Source: Candidatus Nitrosocosmicus sp. (lineage in GTDB: Archaea; Thermoproteota; Nitrososphaeria; Nitrososphaerales; Nitrososphaeraceae). Taken from it: a stretch of DNA of 9,381 bases. The notes under the pieces are model-generated. The model made no database searches. It worked only from the letters and a program-made list of their open reading frames with translations, and was not told where the DNA came from. This document shows positions 1-6,795 of the stretch, one piece after another; position 1 is the first letter of the stretch, and every line of letters begins with the position of its first letter. The position numbers and the translations under genes were made by a program. The stretch is from positions 1 through 9,381 of the forward strand of contig JAKDMR010000060.1 in NCBI GenBank assembly GCA_030452275.1. The letters run 5' to 3'.

Positions 1-55
1 TCTTTCTTTGATTGATAATATCAAGAATAGTTATGACCAAATAAAAAGAAATGAA
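1..55 (+). repeat. 55-base perfect direct repeat, copy 1
   Basis: Bases 1-55 are identical to bases 414-468, an offset of 413. The first mismatch is at base 56 (t) against 469 (a). The left limit is unknown because the window begins inside the repeat. Confidence 0.95.
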
Positions 56-58
56 TGA
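1..58 (+). pseudogene. 3' tail of a truncated duplicate of the adjacent TackOD1-like gene
   Basis: Read from base 2, this stretch encodes LSLIDNIKNSYDQIKRNE and then a TGA stop at 56-58. The same 18 residues occur at positions 100-117 of the full gene that starts at 118, in the same reading frame and with identical DNA. The copy stops exactly where the identity ends, so it is seen as the end of a reading frame whose beginning is outside the window. The inference is a partial duplication that copied the N-terminal helical region only. It might be a dead remnant or a short protein of about 117 residues. An assembly error at the contig edge is the main alternative. Confidence 0.4.
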
Positions 59-82
59 TTAATAGTCAATGAACAGTACAAC

Positions 83-90
83 TTTTAAAT
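83..90 (+). promoter_or_regulatory. TATA-like box for the TackOD1-like gene
   Basis: TTTTAAAT sits about 30 bases upstream of the ATG at 118, the usual distance for an archaeal TATA box serving a leaderless or very short-leader transcript. No Shine-Dalgarno-like purine run precedes the ATG, which fits leaderless initiation. This is pattern recognition only. Confidence 0.45.
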
Positions 91-117
91 AATTTATCAC
101 GAAGTTGTTTTAATACG

Positions 118-1857
118 ATGCACTATTCAGAGAGGTATAAAAAAATAATCGATGAATCCATTGAAGAATGCTACCGGCTATTCAACAGTGATTCGATCGA
201 GGACCTTATCAAACTTAACTCAAAACTGGATCTAATTGTATCCTGTTCTAGGCTAGAAGATCATCTAAATATCTGCTTACTTACTGAAAAGATAAAGTAT
301 ATTGTTGACTCCTTAGTAACCGGCCATAAGATCAACTCAGACATCCGTTCTCTGGTCATGAAGTATCTATCGACTATAAAACAAGATTTGATATCACAAA
401 ATCATTCATTGGATCTTTCTTTGATTGATAATATCAAGAATAGTTATGACCAAATAAAAAGAAATGAAAGAGACTATATTTATACAAAGCGCCTAAATTG
501 CCTATTAATATCCTCAGACAAATACCTTTGTGGCATCGTACTGAATGCCGTTGATGAATCTATAACCGTAACTGTTTCAGAGAACTATCAAAAATCATTC
601 GAAAGAGCTGAAACTGAACATTTTGATGTTGTTATGTGCGACGTAGTGGGAATAGATCCTATTATCGATGATTTCATATTTACATTCTCTAAGAAGACTC
701 CAATTTCCATAATTTGTAGAACTAACGATATGCAGTTAATACTAAACATTGCAAGATTTGGTATAAAATATGTTATAATGGGAGATGTATTAGGAATAAA
801 ATACTTGACCAAATCACTGCATGCGATTTATAGCGAGTGGATAAGAGATATGAAAAAATTTTCTCTTAAACCAGTTTTAGAAAATCCGGGCACAAAAGTA
901 ATTTTTCGAGACATGTTGTTGACTGAATTGCCTATTTATCAAAAAATAAAAAGTTACTTCACAAATGAAATAGATGTTAATCCAGTAATCAAAGAGTCAT
1001 ACAGTATCAAGGTAAATGAACTTGTAAAATCAAATTCAGACTTGATCGACCTGTTGGTAAAGGAAAAATATCTAACCAAAGAAAAAGTAAAACACTACAT
1101 CACTTGTCCTAACTGTAAGTCAGTAGATTTGGACATTAGTTACAGTTGTCATAAATGCGGTAACAATCTGTTCATTAAATATGATGAAGTTATCACCCAT
1201 GATGAATGCGGTTATAAGGGGCTCAAAAATACTTTTACAATAGGAGACAGATTTTACTGCCCAGGCTGCAAAGTTCGTTTTGTTGATTTCGAGGACTGTA
1301 CAAAAAGATCATCTTATTTTTGTCAAAATTGTTTAAGATATTTCGAGGAACCAGATCTTAGTTATAAATGCAATTTTTGTGATTTTGGACCATTTCGACA
1401 TATATCAAGTAATTTGAGGTCTATTTATAAATATGAAATTAATTCGTTACTTAAAAAAGAATTTAAGAAAAATTTCTTAATATTACAGAAATTGAGCGAT
1501 TATTTGATCCGGGAAGGCTATGTCTTGTCTTTTAATGAAAAATCTACCAAGAATACTACTTCCGAAATATTTTTTGACTTAATTGCGCGAAGTAGAGATC
1601 AGACGATAATCGTGATCATACTCAGTTCCGATCTTGAGTATAATATAGAACTACTCTACCATCTAGAACTTTTGAGAAGCGAGCAGAACAATTTTATTCC
1701 ATTGGTCATCTCATTAGAGGAACCTAGTCAATTAATTTTCAACCTTTTGTCAAAATTCAATATCAACTTGATAATTTCTAGTGTTGAAAACGAAATTCTT
1801 TCTAGATTCAAGAAATATTTTCATGGAAGAATCCAGGATGTGAATAATAAGGATTAA
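118..1857 (+). CDS. Degenerate receiver / zinc-ribbon (TackOD1-like) signalling protein
   Basis: This is a cytoplasmic protein of 579 residues with no membrane segment. Residues 1-120 are helical and faintly resemble the second half of a CheA-type Hpt domain. Residues 125-238 look like a receiver: FDVVMCDVVG keeps a possible phosphoacceptor D175, but the N-terminal acidic pair is replaced by SSD and the switch lysine is missing. Residues 330-421 hold cysteine pairs C330/C333, C344/C347, C381/C384, C402/C405 and C418/C421, plus H361, C364 and C394, so two or more zinc ribbons are likely. Residues 440-570 form an alternating strand-helix domain, with FDLIARSRDQTIIVIIL reminiscent of a nuclease-like core lacking the E-x-K. 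Receiver plus cysteine-rich output matches the thaumarchaeal output domain TackOD1 found in archaeal two-component proteins. ATG 118 is the only start after the in-frame stop at 70-72. Its DNA, RNA or protein target cannot be told. Confidence 0.75.
   Translation: MHYSERYKKIIDESIEECYRLFNSDSIEDLIKLNSKLDLIVSCSRLEDHLNICLLTEKIKYIVDSLVTGHKINSDIRSLVMKYLSTIKQDLISQNHSLDLSLIDNIKNSYDQIKRNERDYIYTKRLNCLLISSDKYLCGIVLNAVDESITVTVSENYQKSFERAETEHFDVVMCDVVGIDPIIDDFIFTFSKKTPISIICRTNDMQLILNIARFGIKYVIMGDVLGIKYLTKSLHAIYSEWIRDMKKFSLKPVLENPGTKVIFRDMLLTELPIYQKIKSYFTNEIDVNPVIKESYSIKVNELVKSNSDLIDLLVKEKYLTKEKVKHYITCPNCKSVDLDISYSCHKCGNNLFIKYDEVITHDECGYKGLKNTFTIGDRFYCPGCKVRFVDFEDCTKRSSYFCQNCLRYFEEPDLSYKCNFCDFGPFRHISSNLRSIYKYEINSLLKKEFKKNFLILQKLSDYLIREGYVLSFNEKSTKNTTSEIFFDLIARSRDQTIIVIILSSDLEYNIELLYHLELLRSEQNNFIPLVISLEEPSQLIFNLLSKFNINLIISSVENEILSRFKKYFHGRIQDVNNKD
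414..468 (+). repeat. 55-base perfect direct repeat, copy 2 (inside coding sequence)
   Basis: This is the second copy of the repeat at 1-55. It lies inside the 579-residue gene and covers codons 100-117, the end of the helical N-terminal region just before the receiver-like domain. Identity with copy 1 is complete over all 55 bases, which suggests a recent duplication. Confidence 0.95.
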
Positions 1858-1905
1858 GTAATGTTGTGTCATCAAGCGTTACTTGGGTTATAACTTTTAT
1901 TTTAT
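1856..1905 (+). terminator. Hairpin plus T-rich tract after the TackOD1-like gene
   Basis: Bases 1856-1865 can pair with 1875-1884 (ten pairs, two of them G-T) around a nine-base loop, starting in the stop codon itself. A T-rich stretch (cttttattttat) follows at 1894-1905. T-rich tracts are the core of archaeal intrinsic termination; the hairpin may be incidental. Confidence 0.4.
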
Positions 1906-2341
1906 GGATTCACAAATTAGGTCCTTAAGAATGTATAAAGAGATGATATGAAATACTTATTCTCTGATTATACTATCACTTCCAATCCCTAATGTAATAC
2001 TTTATTTAGTAATAGTCTATGGACCTCCAATGAAAAGGTATCCAATTAAATATTATCTAGAATTGATGAGGGATTCCGGAATCAAAATCTTAATCGGTCT
2101 TTATGCACTTAAATAATAAATAAGATTATGAACGGGGCAACATCGGTCCTCTATAGTGGCTATCTAGCTGAAGTAAATATGCTTAACTTCTTGTCGGTCT
2201 GATAGATATTGATCTGAGATCGTCCTATCAGGAGGATCAAATTACCCATTGTAGTACCATATGAGTAGATTTCATCAAGATAGTCTCATTGGTATTTTGG
2301 TTTCAAATTTGTCCAATTTGAGAAGACAGTTTGTTAGTTAG
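1906..2341. other. Gene-poor convergent intergenic stretch with hairpins
   Basis: No convincing gene was found here. The longest open frame, plus strand 1952-2116, would only give a 28-residue peptide from the ATG at 2030 (MKRYPIKYYLELMRDSG...), with no recognisable family. Several inverted repeats cluster in the right half. Bases 2160-2164 pair with 2201-2205, enclosing 2170-2174 (gaagt) with 2186-2190 (acttc). Bases 2218-2226 pair with 2230-2238 (nine positions, one mismatch, three-base loop). Bases 2301-2309 pair with 2315-2323 around a five-base loop. The motif TCGGTC(T/C) occurs three times, at 2094, 2142 and 2194. The stretch could hold a small RNA, 3' ends of the two convergent transcripts, or a decayed gene. 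Confidence 0.3.
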
Positions 2342-3106
2342 TCAATCATTTCTGCTGTGAATATTCACATAAAAAATTCGTGTCATTATGGCAATTCCGA
2401 GTATAAGGTATCCGACATTGAAGAAAAGTTTGAATAAATGGTCATCTTGGGTAAAGCCAAATAGATCATTAAATCCAAAAATTATGTCTGCTAAGAAGAA
2501 GAAAAAACCGCATGCTGAAATGAGTAACCAGGAGAGATACTCTTTATTCAATGAAATATCCTTTTCTCTAAAGTAGTATTGAACACCGCTTATGATAATA
2601 AACAAATCAAAGAAAGGATAAGCAAAAACAAGTATCAGGTCAACAAAATCCCCTCTAAGTGAATACAAATTAAATATAAAAACTGAAATATATAACACAT
2701 AAAAAGCAAAAAGGAAAAAAGTGACGAGTAAGCTAACAAATATGCTTAGCTCAATTTTGTAAGTTTTATTTAGTCTCCACAGTAACAAAATCAAAAAAAT
2801 ATACCCAGCAAAATAAAAGATATCGGCCATAGAAAGATACTGATCAGTATTTAAGACTCTTCTATAGTATCCAAACATTGCCTCCGCTAAAAACCAGCAT
2901 ACAAACGACAACAACAGAAATAATTGCGGCCTATCCATTCGGAGTAATGAATTTCTGGTTCTCCGAATTAGGAAGAGAATTAAGTAAATAACAATTCCAC
3001 AAGAAATTATATTAGGAAGATTATAATATCCTAGATAAGACCCTGCAAAATAAAATAAAAAGGATATTGTCCCAAAGGCCACAAATACCAAAACTAGAGA
3101 TTTCAA
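2342..3106 (-). CDS. Eight-helix membrane protein, 7TM-sensor-like
   Basis: This 254-residue integral membrane protein has hydrophobic helices at about 4-24, 32-48, 61-80, 94-111, 119-145, 154-175, 190-213 and 225-246, and almost no soluble part. Motifs repeat through it: ADIFYFAGY (94-102), FAYPFFDLF (161-169), ADIIFGF (206-212) and FFNVGY (228-233). Short Asp/Tyr-containing motifs like these are typical of the 7TM N-terminal sensor regions of many bacterial GGDEF/EAL proteins, but here no catalytic domain follows. The start is TTG at 3106; the frame is open ten codons further to a stop at 3140-3142 but offers no ATG, GTG or TTG. It is divergent from the histidine kinase operon and shares its upstream region. 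A role as a membrane sensor or accessory subunit of that kinase is inferred from position only. A transporter or an unrelated membrane family is possible. Confidence 0.7.
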   Translation of the reverse strand: MKSLVLVFVAFGTISFLFYFAGSYLGYYNLPNIISCGIVIYLILFLIRRTRNSLLRMDRPQLFLLLSFVCWFLAEAMFGYYRRVLNTDQYLSMADIFYFAGYIFLILLLWRLNKTYKIELSIFVSLLVTFFLFAFYVLYISVFIFNLYSLRGDFVDLILVFAYPFFDLFIIISGVQYYFREKDISLNKEYLSWLLISACGFFFFLADIIFGFNDLFGFTQDDHLFKLFFNVGYLILGIAIMTRIFYVNIHSRND

Positions 3107-3210
3107 AGATAAACTAAAGATAAAATTGAAAGTCAGAAATCATATTAATGCAATGTTACATATTACTTTTTATGAGATAATAATAAATTAAAAATATGTA
3201 TATAGAAATC

Positions 3211-3218
3211 TATTTAAT
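3211..3218 (+). promoter_or_regulatory. TATA-like box for the kinase-regulator operon
   Basis: TATTTAAT lies in the 169-base divergent spacer. At the usual archaeal spacing of 25-30 bases, transcription would begin near 3240-3245. That is the very point where the kinase frame opens (3243), well upstream of the TTG at 3276. This matters for deciding the kinase start. Confidence 0.35.
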
Positions 3219-3275
3219 ATTTCTAGTGTTATCTGGATTTGAGTTATCACGAAAGTAGCAACTAATATTTTATTA

Positions 3276-5180
3276 TTGTTTATACCATTAATCATAGGTT
3301 CAATAATTATTACCTCTATCCTTTCTCTCCAAAACATTTCTGGAGTTCGAGCAAAGTTTTATGATATTTTTGAAGTGTCAGGCATTCAATTGATGAACAA
3401 GATCTCTATCGAGATAAATGAAATTGCAGATGATCTTAATCGACTGTCAACTCACCCTATATTAGCTAATTCTACAACTCCCACAAACGACCAAATTAAC
3501 TTGCTTCAAAGACATATTAATTTTAATAACTCAGAATATCTAGCTATATCCATTTATGATAGAAATGGTACTGTTATCATGGATACATCAGACGAATCTC
3601 CTGATGGAAATGTGTTGCAAGAAGAATTTTTCAACCAAGCGTTAGCAGGAGAAACATATTTTGATAAGAACCCTGAAGAAATCGAGAACAATCAAACAGG
3701 ATTTCATTTTTCGGCTCCCATTTATAATTCTAATAATGTCATAAAAAGTATAATGGATGTTGTGGTTTCAATAAGTTTTATAGACAATGTGGTCAATAAT
3801 ACTCTCTTTCATAATGATATTGAAAATGGCCCATTCAATTTTACTTCTAGAATTGTTCATAGTGACGGTTCAGTGGTATACACAACAAGACAGCAAAATG
3901 ATCCTCAGAATATGAATGGTCAGCACAATTTGAAATTCTCTTCTCTAGGATATCCCTTCACGGAGTATGAAAAAAGGAAATCTCAGGACTCCATCCTAAT
4001 AGTGGTTCCTGAATCTGAAAGTGCGAAAAGCTATCGATCTGATGGGAATTGGACACTCTTCCTTGAGGGAAATTTATCTCCCGTCATGATGGATTATAAC
4101 AAGACTGTAAACGGTTTCTTGATTTCTTCAATGTTAATCTTATTAACCGCAATTATAGTTACTATTGTTACTGTAAAGAAAATTACAGCTCCGATTACCC
4201 ATTTGAAGAACTCATCTTTAGAATTAAGTAAGGGCAATTTTGGCAAGGAAATAAAGGTTGAAGGATCAAATGAGGTAAAAGATCTTTCTATCAGCCTTGA
4301 GGTAATGAGAAGAAATATTGAGAATTCTAATAAGAATTTGATTCGTAAGGTTAGAGAAAGGACAAAAGACCTTGAACGGGCAAATGAGGAGTTGAGAACC
4401 AAAGAGTTTCAAGTTAACTCAATTAATAACGAATTGAGGATATCAAATAGAGCTAAGGAAGAATTTCTTTCAATGATAAGTCACGAACTTAAGACTCCTA
4501 TAACTCCCATGAAGCTATATATCGAAATGATGCAGAAAGGAAACAAATCAGAAAATCTAAATGAATTCCAAAAGAAAGCACTCACCATTATGCATAGGAA
4601 CATCTTAAAGCTAGAGACAATCATAGATGACATTTTTACTGTGTATAAGTTAGAATTGAATAGTTTTCCCATCAACAAGGAGAATACCAAAATTGGGGAA
4701 TTAGTGGAGAATAACATGCTAGCATTATTCCCATTAATGAAAGATAAGAATATAAGGTTTATTTCAATGGTAAATGCTACAGGTAGTGTATTATGCGACC
4801 CAGTAAGAATTAGCCAGGTTTTGTTCAATTTGGTAAATAATGCGGTTGATCACGTCCCCGAACACGGTGGGGAAATTACAATTCGAGTCGATGAAGATGT
4901 AAAATCAAGTAAAATGAGATCTATTGATGAGGTCACAACATATCACAAATCGGTCATATTTACCGTTGAAGACAATGGAATTGGGATTCGACCAGAAAAT
5001 GTAGGAGGACTATTTAAGAAATTTTACCAAATAGATACTGGCCTTAGAAGAAAGTTTGGCGGAACTGGATTAGGGTTAGCAATATGTAAAGGTATAATAG
5101 AATCCCACGGAGGTAAAATTTGGATCGATTCTTCTTATCGGAATGGCGCTTCATTTAAGTTTTCCCTTGATTCGTTTTAA
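3276..5180 (+). CDS. Membrane sensor histidine kinase (Cache-HAMP-HisKA-HATPase)
   Basis: This 634-residue kinase senses an extracellular signal and autophosphorylates on histidine, passing phosphate to a receiver. Helix TM1 is about residues 2-19. Residues 25-275 form the outer sensor, with Cache-type signatures (AISIYDRNGTV at 90-100, then ALAGETYFD and SAPIYN). TM2 is 279-300, HAMP about 300-352, and a coiled coil runs 350-395. The HisKA motif FLSMISHELKTP carries H403. The ATPase domain has N-box NLVNNAVDH (518-526), G1 DNGIGI (566-571) and G2 GGTGLGLAIC (595-604), so all catalytic motifs are intact. The start is uncertain: TTG 3276 is the only conventional codon, but the frame is open back to 3243 and the extra residues (VITKVATNILL) would complete a good first membrane helix. 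The response regulator follows 18 bases after the stop and is the obvious partner. Confidence 0.9.
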   Translation: MFIPLIIGSIIITSILSLQNISGVRAKFYDIFEVSGIQLMNKISIEINEIADDLNRLSTHPILANSTTPTNDQINLLQRHINFNNSEYLAISIYDRNGTVIMDTSDESPDGNVLQEEFFNQALAGETYFDKNPEEIENNQTGFHFSAPIYNSNNVIKSIMDVVVSISFIDNVVNNTLFHNDIENGPFNFTSRIVHSDGSVVYTTRQQNDPQNMNGQHNLKFSSLGYPFTEYEKRKSQDSILIVVPESESAKSYRSDGNWTLFLEGNLSPVMMDYNKTVNGFLISSMLILLTAIIVTIVTVKKITAPITHLKNSSLELSKGNFGKEIKVEGSNEVKDLSISLEVMRRNIENSNKNLIRKVRERTKDLERANEELRTKEFQVNSINNELRISNRAKEEFLSMISHELKTPITPMKLYIEMMQKGNKSENLNEFQKKALTIMHRNILKLETIIDDIFTVYKLELNSFPINKENTKIGELVENNMLALFPLMKDKNIRFISMVNATGSVLCDPVRISQVLFNLVNNAVDHVPEHGGEITIRVDEDVKSSKMRSIDEVTTYHKSVIFTVEDNGIGIRPENVGGLFKKFYQIDTGLRRKFGGTGLGLAICKGIIESHGGKIWIDSSYRNGASFKFSLDSF

Positions 5181-5198
5181 TCCTAAGAAAGTATTAAT

Positions 5199-5594
5199 AT
5201 GAAAAATATGAAATGTTCCTTGCTGACGATGAAGATATTGATAATTGATGACAATGAAAGCATAACTGAAGCCGTGAAGGATTTTTTTGAATTTGAAAAT
5301 ATTGAATGCAAGACAGTTAACGAAGGTCGGTTAGGACTTGCAGAAATCGAAAATCAAAGATTTGACCTTGTATTACTCGACATAGCTATTCCAAGCTATA
5401 CTGGAATAGATATACTCAATGAGCTCAAAAGACAACGAATTGAAAATCAGAATATAATAATTTTTACAGCCTCAGTCTTCACACCAGAACAGATTAATGA
5501 TTTTTTGGAAATCGGAGTCAAGGAAGTTTTGACAAAACCTATCTCACTGGACAAATTAGAATATATTAAACAAAAATATTTGAAAAAAGAATGA
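5199..5594 (+). CDS. Single-domain response regulator (CheY-like receiver)
   Basis: This receiver protein has 131 residues and no output domain. The phosphorylation site is complete: acidic pair D17/D18 in ILIIDDNES, phosphoacceptor D61 in LVLLDIAIP, T90 in FTAS, and K113-P114 in LTKPIS. It starts 18 bases after the kinase stop and is surely co-transcribed with it, so it probably takes phosphate from that kinase. The start is unclear. ATG 5199 gives a ten-residue tail ahead of the fold, while ATG 5229 gives MKILIIDDNE, where receivers usually begin; no clear ribosome-binding site separates the two. Stand-alone receivers are common in thaumarchaea and must act through protein partners, perhaps zinc-ribbon proteins like the one at the left of this window. 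Confidence 0.92.
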   Translation: MKNMKCSLLTMKILIIDDNESITEAVKDFFEFENIECKTVNEGRLGLAEIENQRFDLVLLDIAIPSYTGIDILNELKRQRIENQNIIIFTASVFTPEQINDFLEIGVKEVLTKPISLDKLEYIKQKYLKKE

Positions 5595-5612
5595 ATTTTC
5601 AAATCAAGTTTT

Positions 5613-5622
5613 CGCCTAGGCG
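5613..5622. repeat. 10-base perfect palindrome
   Basis: CGCCTAGGCG is a GC-rich palindrome in otherwise AT-rich spacer, 19 bases after the response regulator stop. It is too tight to make a stable RNA hairpin. It could be a dyad binding site or chance. Confidence 0.25.
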
Positions 5623-5713
5623 GTTAATAGGTTTTAGAAATCAATCGGATTTAAGGACAATGACTGCCAGATTGTCGTATTTTTGACCAATGTTTATCTA
5701 TATTTAGTAACAT

Positions 5714-5873
5714 TTATGCTGCCGGTTTAATTTCTGTAGCACCTATTATTAAACCACGATTACTTTTTACTAAATCTATCATGTATAAACCATTTTTACG
5801 TATTACTAGCAATAAATAATCATGATTTAAACAAGTTAATCGGAATTGTAAAAATTACTCTATCGTAATCCAT
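5714..5873 (-). pseudogene. Possible small gene split by a +1 frameshift
   Basis: On the minus strand, ATG at 5873 opens MDYDRVIFTIPINLFKS and then hits TGA at 5822-5820. A second frame, open from 5854 down to TAA at 5716-5714, reads on as ...YLLLVIRKNGLYMIDLVK and ends NRGLIIGATEIKPAA. Skipping one base between 5854 and 5823 joins them into a protein of about 52 residues. Both halves look protein-like rather than random, and the first half (RVIFTIPINLF) has the flavour of a ribbon-helix-helix beta strand. No family is recognised. The plus strand is also open here (ending at the TAA before 5820), so a chance frame cannot be excluded. It could be a degraded gene, a sequencing indel or a programmed shift. 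Confidence 0.25.
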
Positions 5874-5904
5874 AATATGACCAAGGAATACAGCAACTAA
5901 AACT

Positions 5905-5927
5905 TTTGTAAAAACAAATCAAAAAAA
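5905..5927 (-). terminator. T-tract terminator after the DsbA-like gene
   Basis: Just past the TAG stop of the DsbA-like gene, the minus strand carries a run of seven T (5927-5921) and then one of five T (5914-5910), with no hairpin. Such tracts are the archaeal intrinsic termination signal. Confidence 0.55.
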
Positions 5928-5930
5928 GGT

Positions 5931-6686
5931 CTAGAGTGTGTTATTCAAGTATTGGGCAATAACATCATCAAAGACTTTTATTGGTTGAGCGCCTTCCACA
6001 GCTGCTATTTTTGTAGAATTATCCTTAAGAATTAGAAATGTAGGCGTACTAGCCAATCCAAGATTTTTTGCGAATATATCATTTTGTACCACAAGTTGGT
6101 TATATTTATGTGAATTCAAGCAATCTGTGAACTGTGCGATGTTTGGCATATTTATGTTTGCTGCAAATCCTACTAGGCTGTCACTACTGATCCATCCGGT
6201 GTTTTCTCCTCTCGAGTTTCTATAAACCTCATCATGATATGCCCAATACTTGTCCTGTTCGGCCGCACAATAAGAGGCTTCTGCACCAAGCGTAGATAGT
6301 TTATCCTTGGGCAAGTCGTTGATGACCAGATCCTTAAATCCAAATCTCACTATCCCTGTATCAACGTATTTCGAAACAAGTTCATCCTTAGTTTCCTGAT
6401 TGAATCTAGCACAAAATGGACATTGATAGTCACCAAACTCAATAATATTTATGGTGGCATTATCGTCACCAATCGCTTTGGCACCTGGAATCACAGGAGT
6501 AGTCAGATTGGAAATTAATTGCTGGATATCAGCAGGATTAGAAGAAGACGATTGATTTTGACCTCCAAAATTTGAAAATGCTGTAATTGAGCCTCCAATT
6601 AAAAGTGCCCCAAATAGAACTGCCATAATTGCTACCTTGCGATAATTAGTTCTATTACCACGAGGTTTCCTGTTTCTATGCTTCAA
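5931..6686 (-). CDS. Membrane-anchored DsbA-like thiol-disulfide oxidoreductase
   Basis: This 251-residue protein has a strongly basic N-terminus (MKHRNRKPRGNRTNYRK), one membrane helix at about 18-37, a Ser/Gln-rich linker (43-50) and a thioredoxin-fold domain facing outward. The active site is C89-P-F-C92 in FGDYQCPFC, and the cis-proline loop is STPTF with P215. The inserted helical domain of DsbA-type proteins lies between them, with two further cysteines (C140, C189) that could form a structural or resolving pair. It probably makes or reshuffles disulfides in exported proteins. Multiple such proteins are typical of thaumarchaeal genomes. The start is TTG at 6686: the frame upstream ends in TAG only three codons away (6698-6696) and holds no other start. 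The gene stands alone, with a promoter before it and T-tracts after it. Confidence 0.9.
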   Translation of the reverse strand: MKHRNRKPRGNRTNYRKVAIMAVLFGALLIGGSITAFSNFGGQNQSSSSNPADIQQLISNLTTPVIPGAKAIGDDNATINIIEFGDYQCPFCARFNQETKDELVSKYVDTGIVRFGFKDLVINDLPKDKLSTLGAEASYCAAEQDKYWAYHDEVYRNSRGENTGWISSDSLVGFAANINMPNIAQFTDCLNSHKYNQLVVQNDIFAKNLGLASTPTFLILKDNSTKIAAVEGAQPIKVFDDVIAQYLNNTL

Positions 6687-6713
6687 ATTAGAACACTAAA
6701 TGAAAAACCAATC

Positions 6714-6726
6714 CGTTATTTAAAAT
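6714..6726 (-). promoter_or_regulatory. TATA-like box for the DsbA-like gene
   Basis: The minus strand reads ATTTTAAATAACG here, centred about 34 bases before the TTG start at 6686, as expected for an archaeal TATA box with a short leader. A second A/T run, at about 6727-6736, could also serve. Confidence 0.4.
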
Positions 6727-6760
6727 AAATATATAGAAAACATAAATAACTGCCTCGGGT

Positions 6761-6786
6761 TTCAAAAAGTCAAAATAAGAAAAACA
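6761..6786 (-). terminator. T-rich terminator after the 139-residue gene
   Basis: Downstream of the TAA at 6796, the minus strand has several T tracts in a row (GTTTTTCTTATTTTGACTTT...). This resembles a multi-T archaeal terminator and separates the gene from the DsbA-like promoter. Confidence 0.45.
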
Positions 6787-6795
6787 TTTCTCTCC

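Noticed and set aside
588..812. Minus-strand open frame of 74 codons
   Set aside because: It is the shadow of the receiver-like part of the 579-residue gene and has no independent start signal or family features.
2030..2116. Plus-strand ATG frame for a 28-residue peptide in the left spacer
   Set aside because: It is short, has no ribosome-binding site or TATA box at a fitting distance, and no recognisable family.
2388..2576. Plus-strand open frame of 62 codons
   Set aside because: It lies fully inside the membrane protein gene on the other strand; its lysine runs are the complement of phenylalanine codons.
94..3253. TTATCACGAA occurs ahead of both the zinc-ribbon gene (94-103) and the kinase gene (3244-3253)
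   Set aside because: A ten-base match is expected by chance many times in a window of this size, and the flanks do not agree, so it is not called as a shared operator.
4094..4828. Two minus-strand open frames of 102 and 115 codons
   Set aside because: Both lie opposite the kinase's second membrane helix, HAMP and HisKA regions, whose coding sense is certain.
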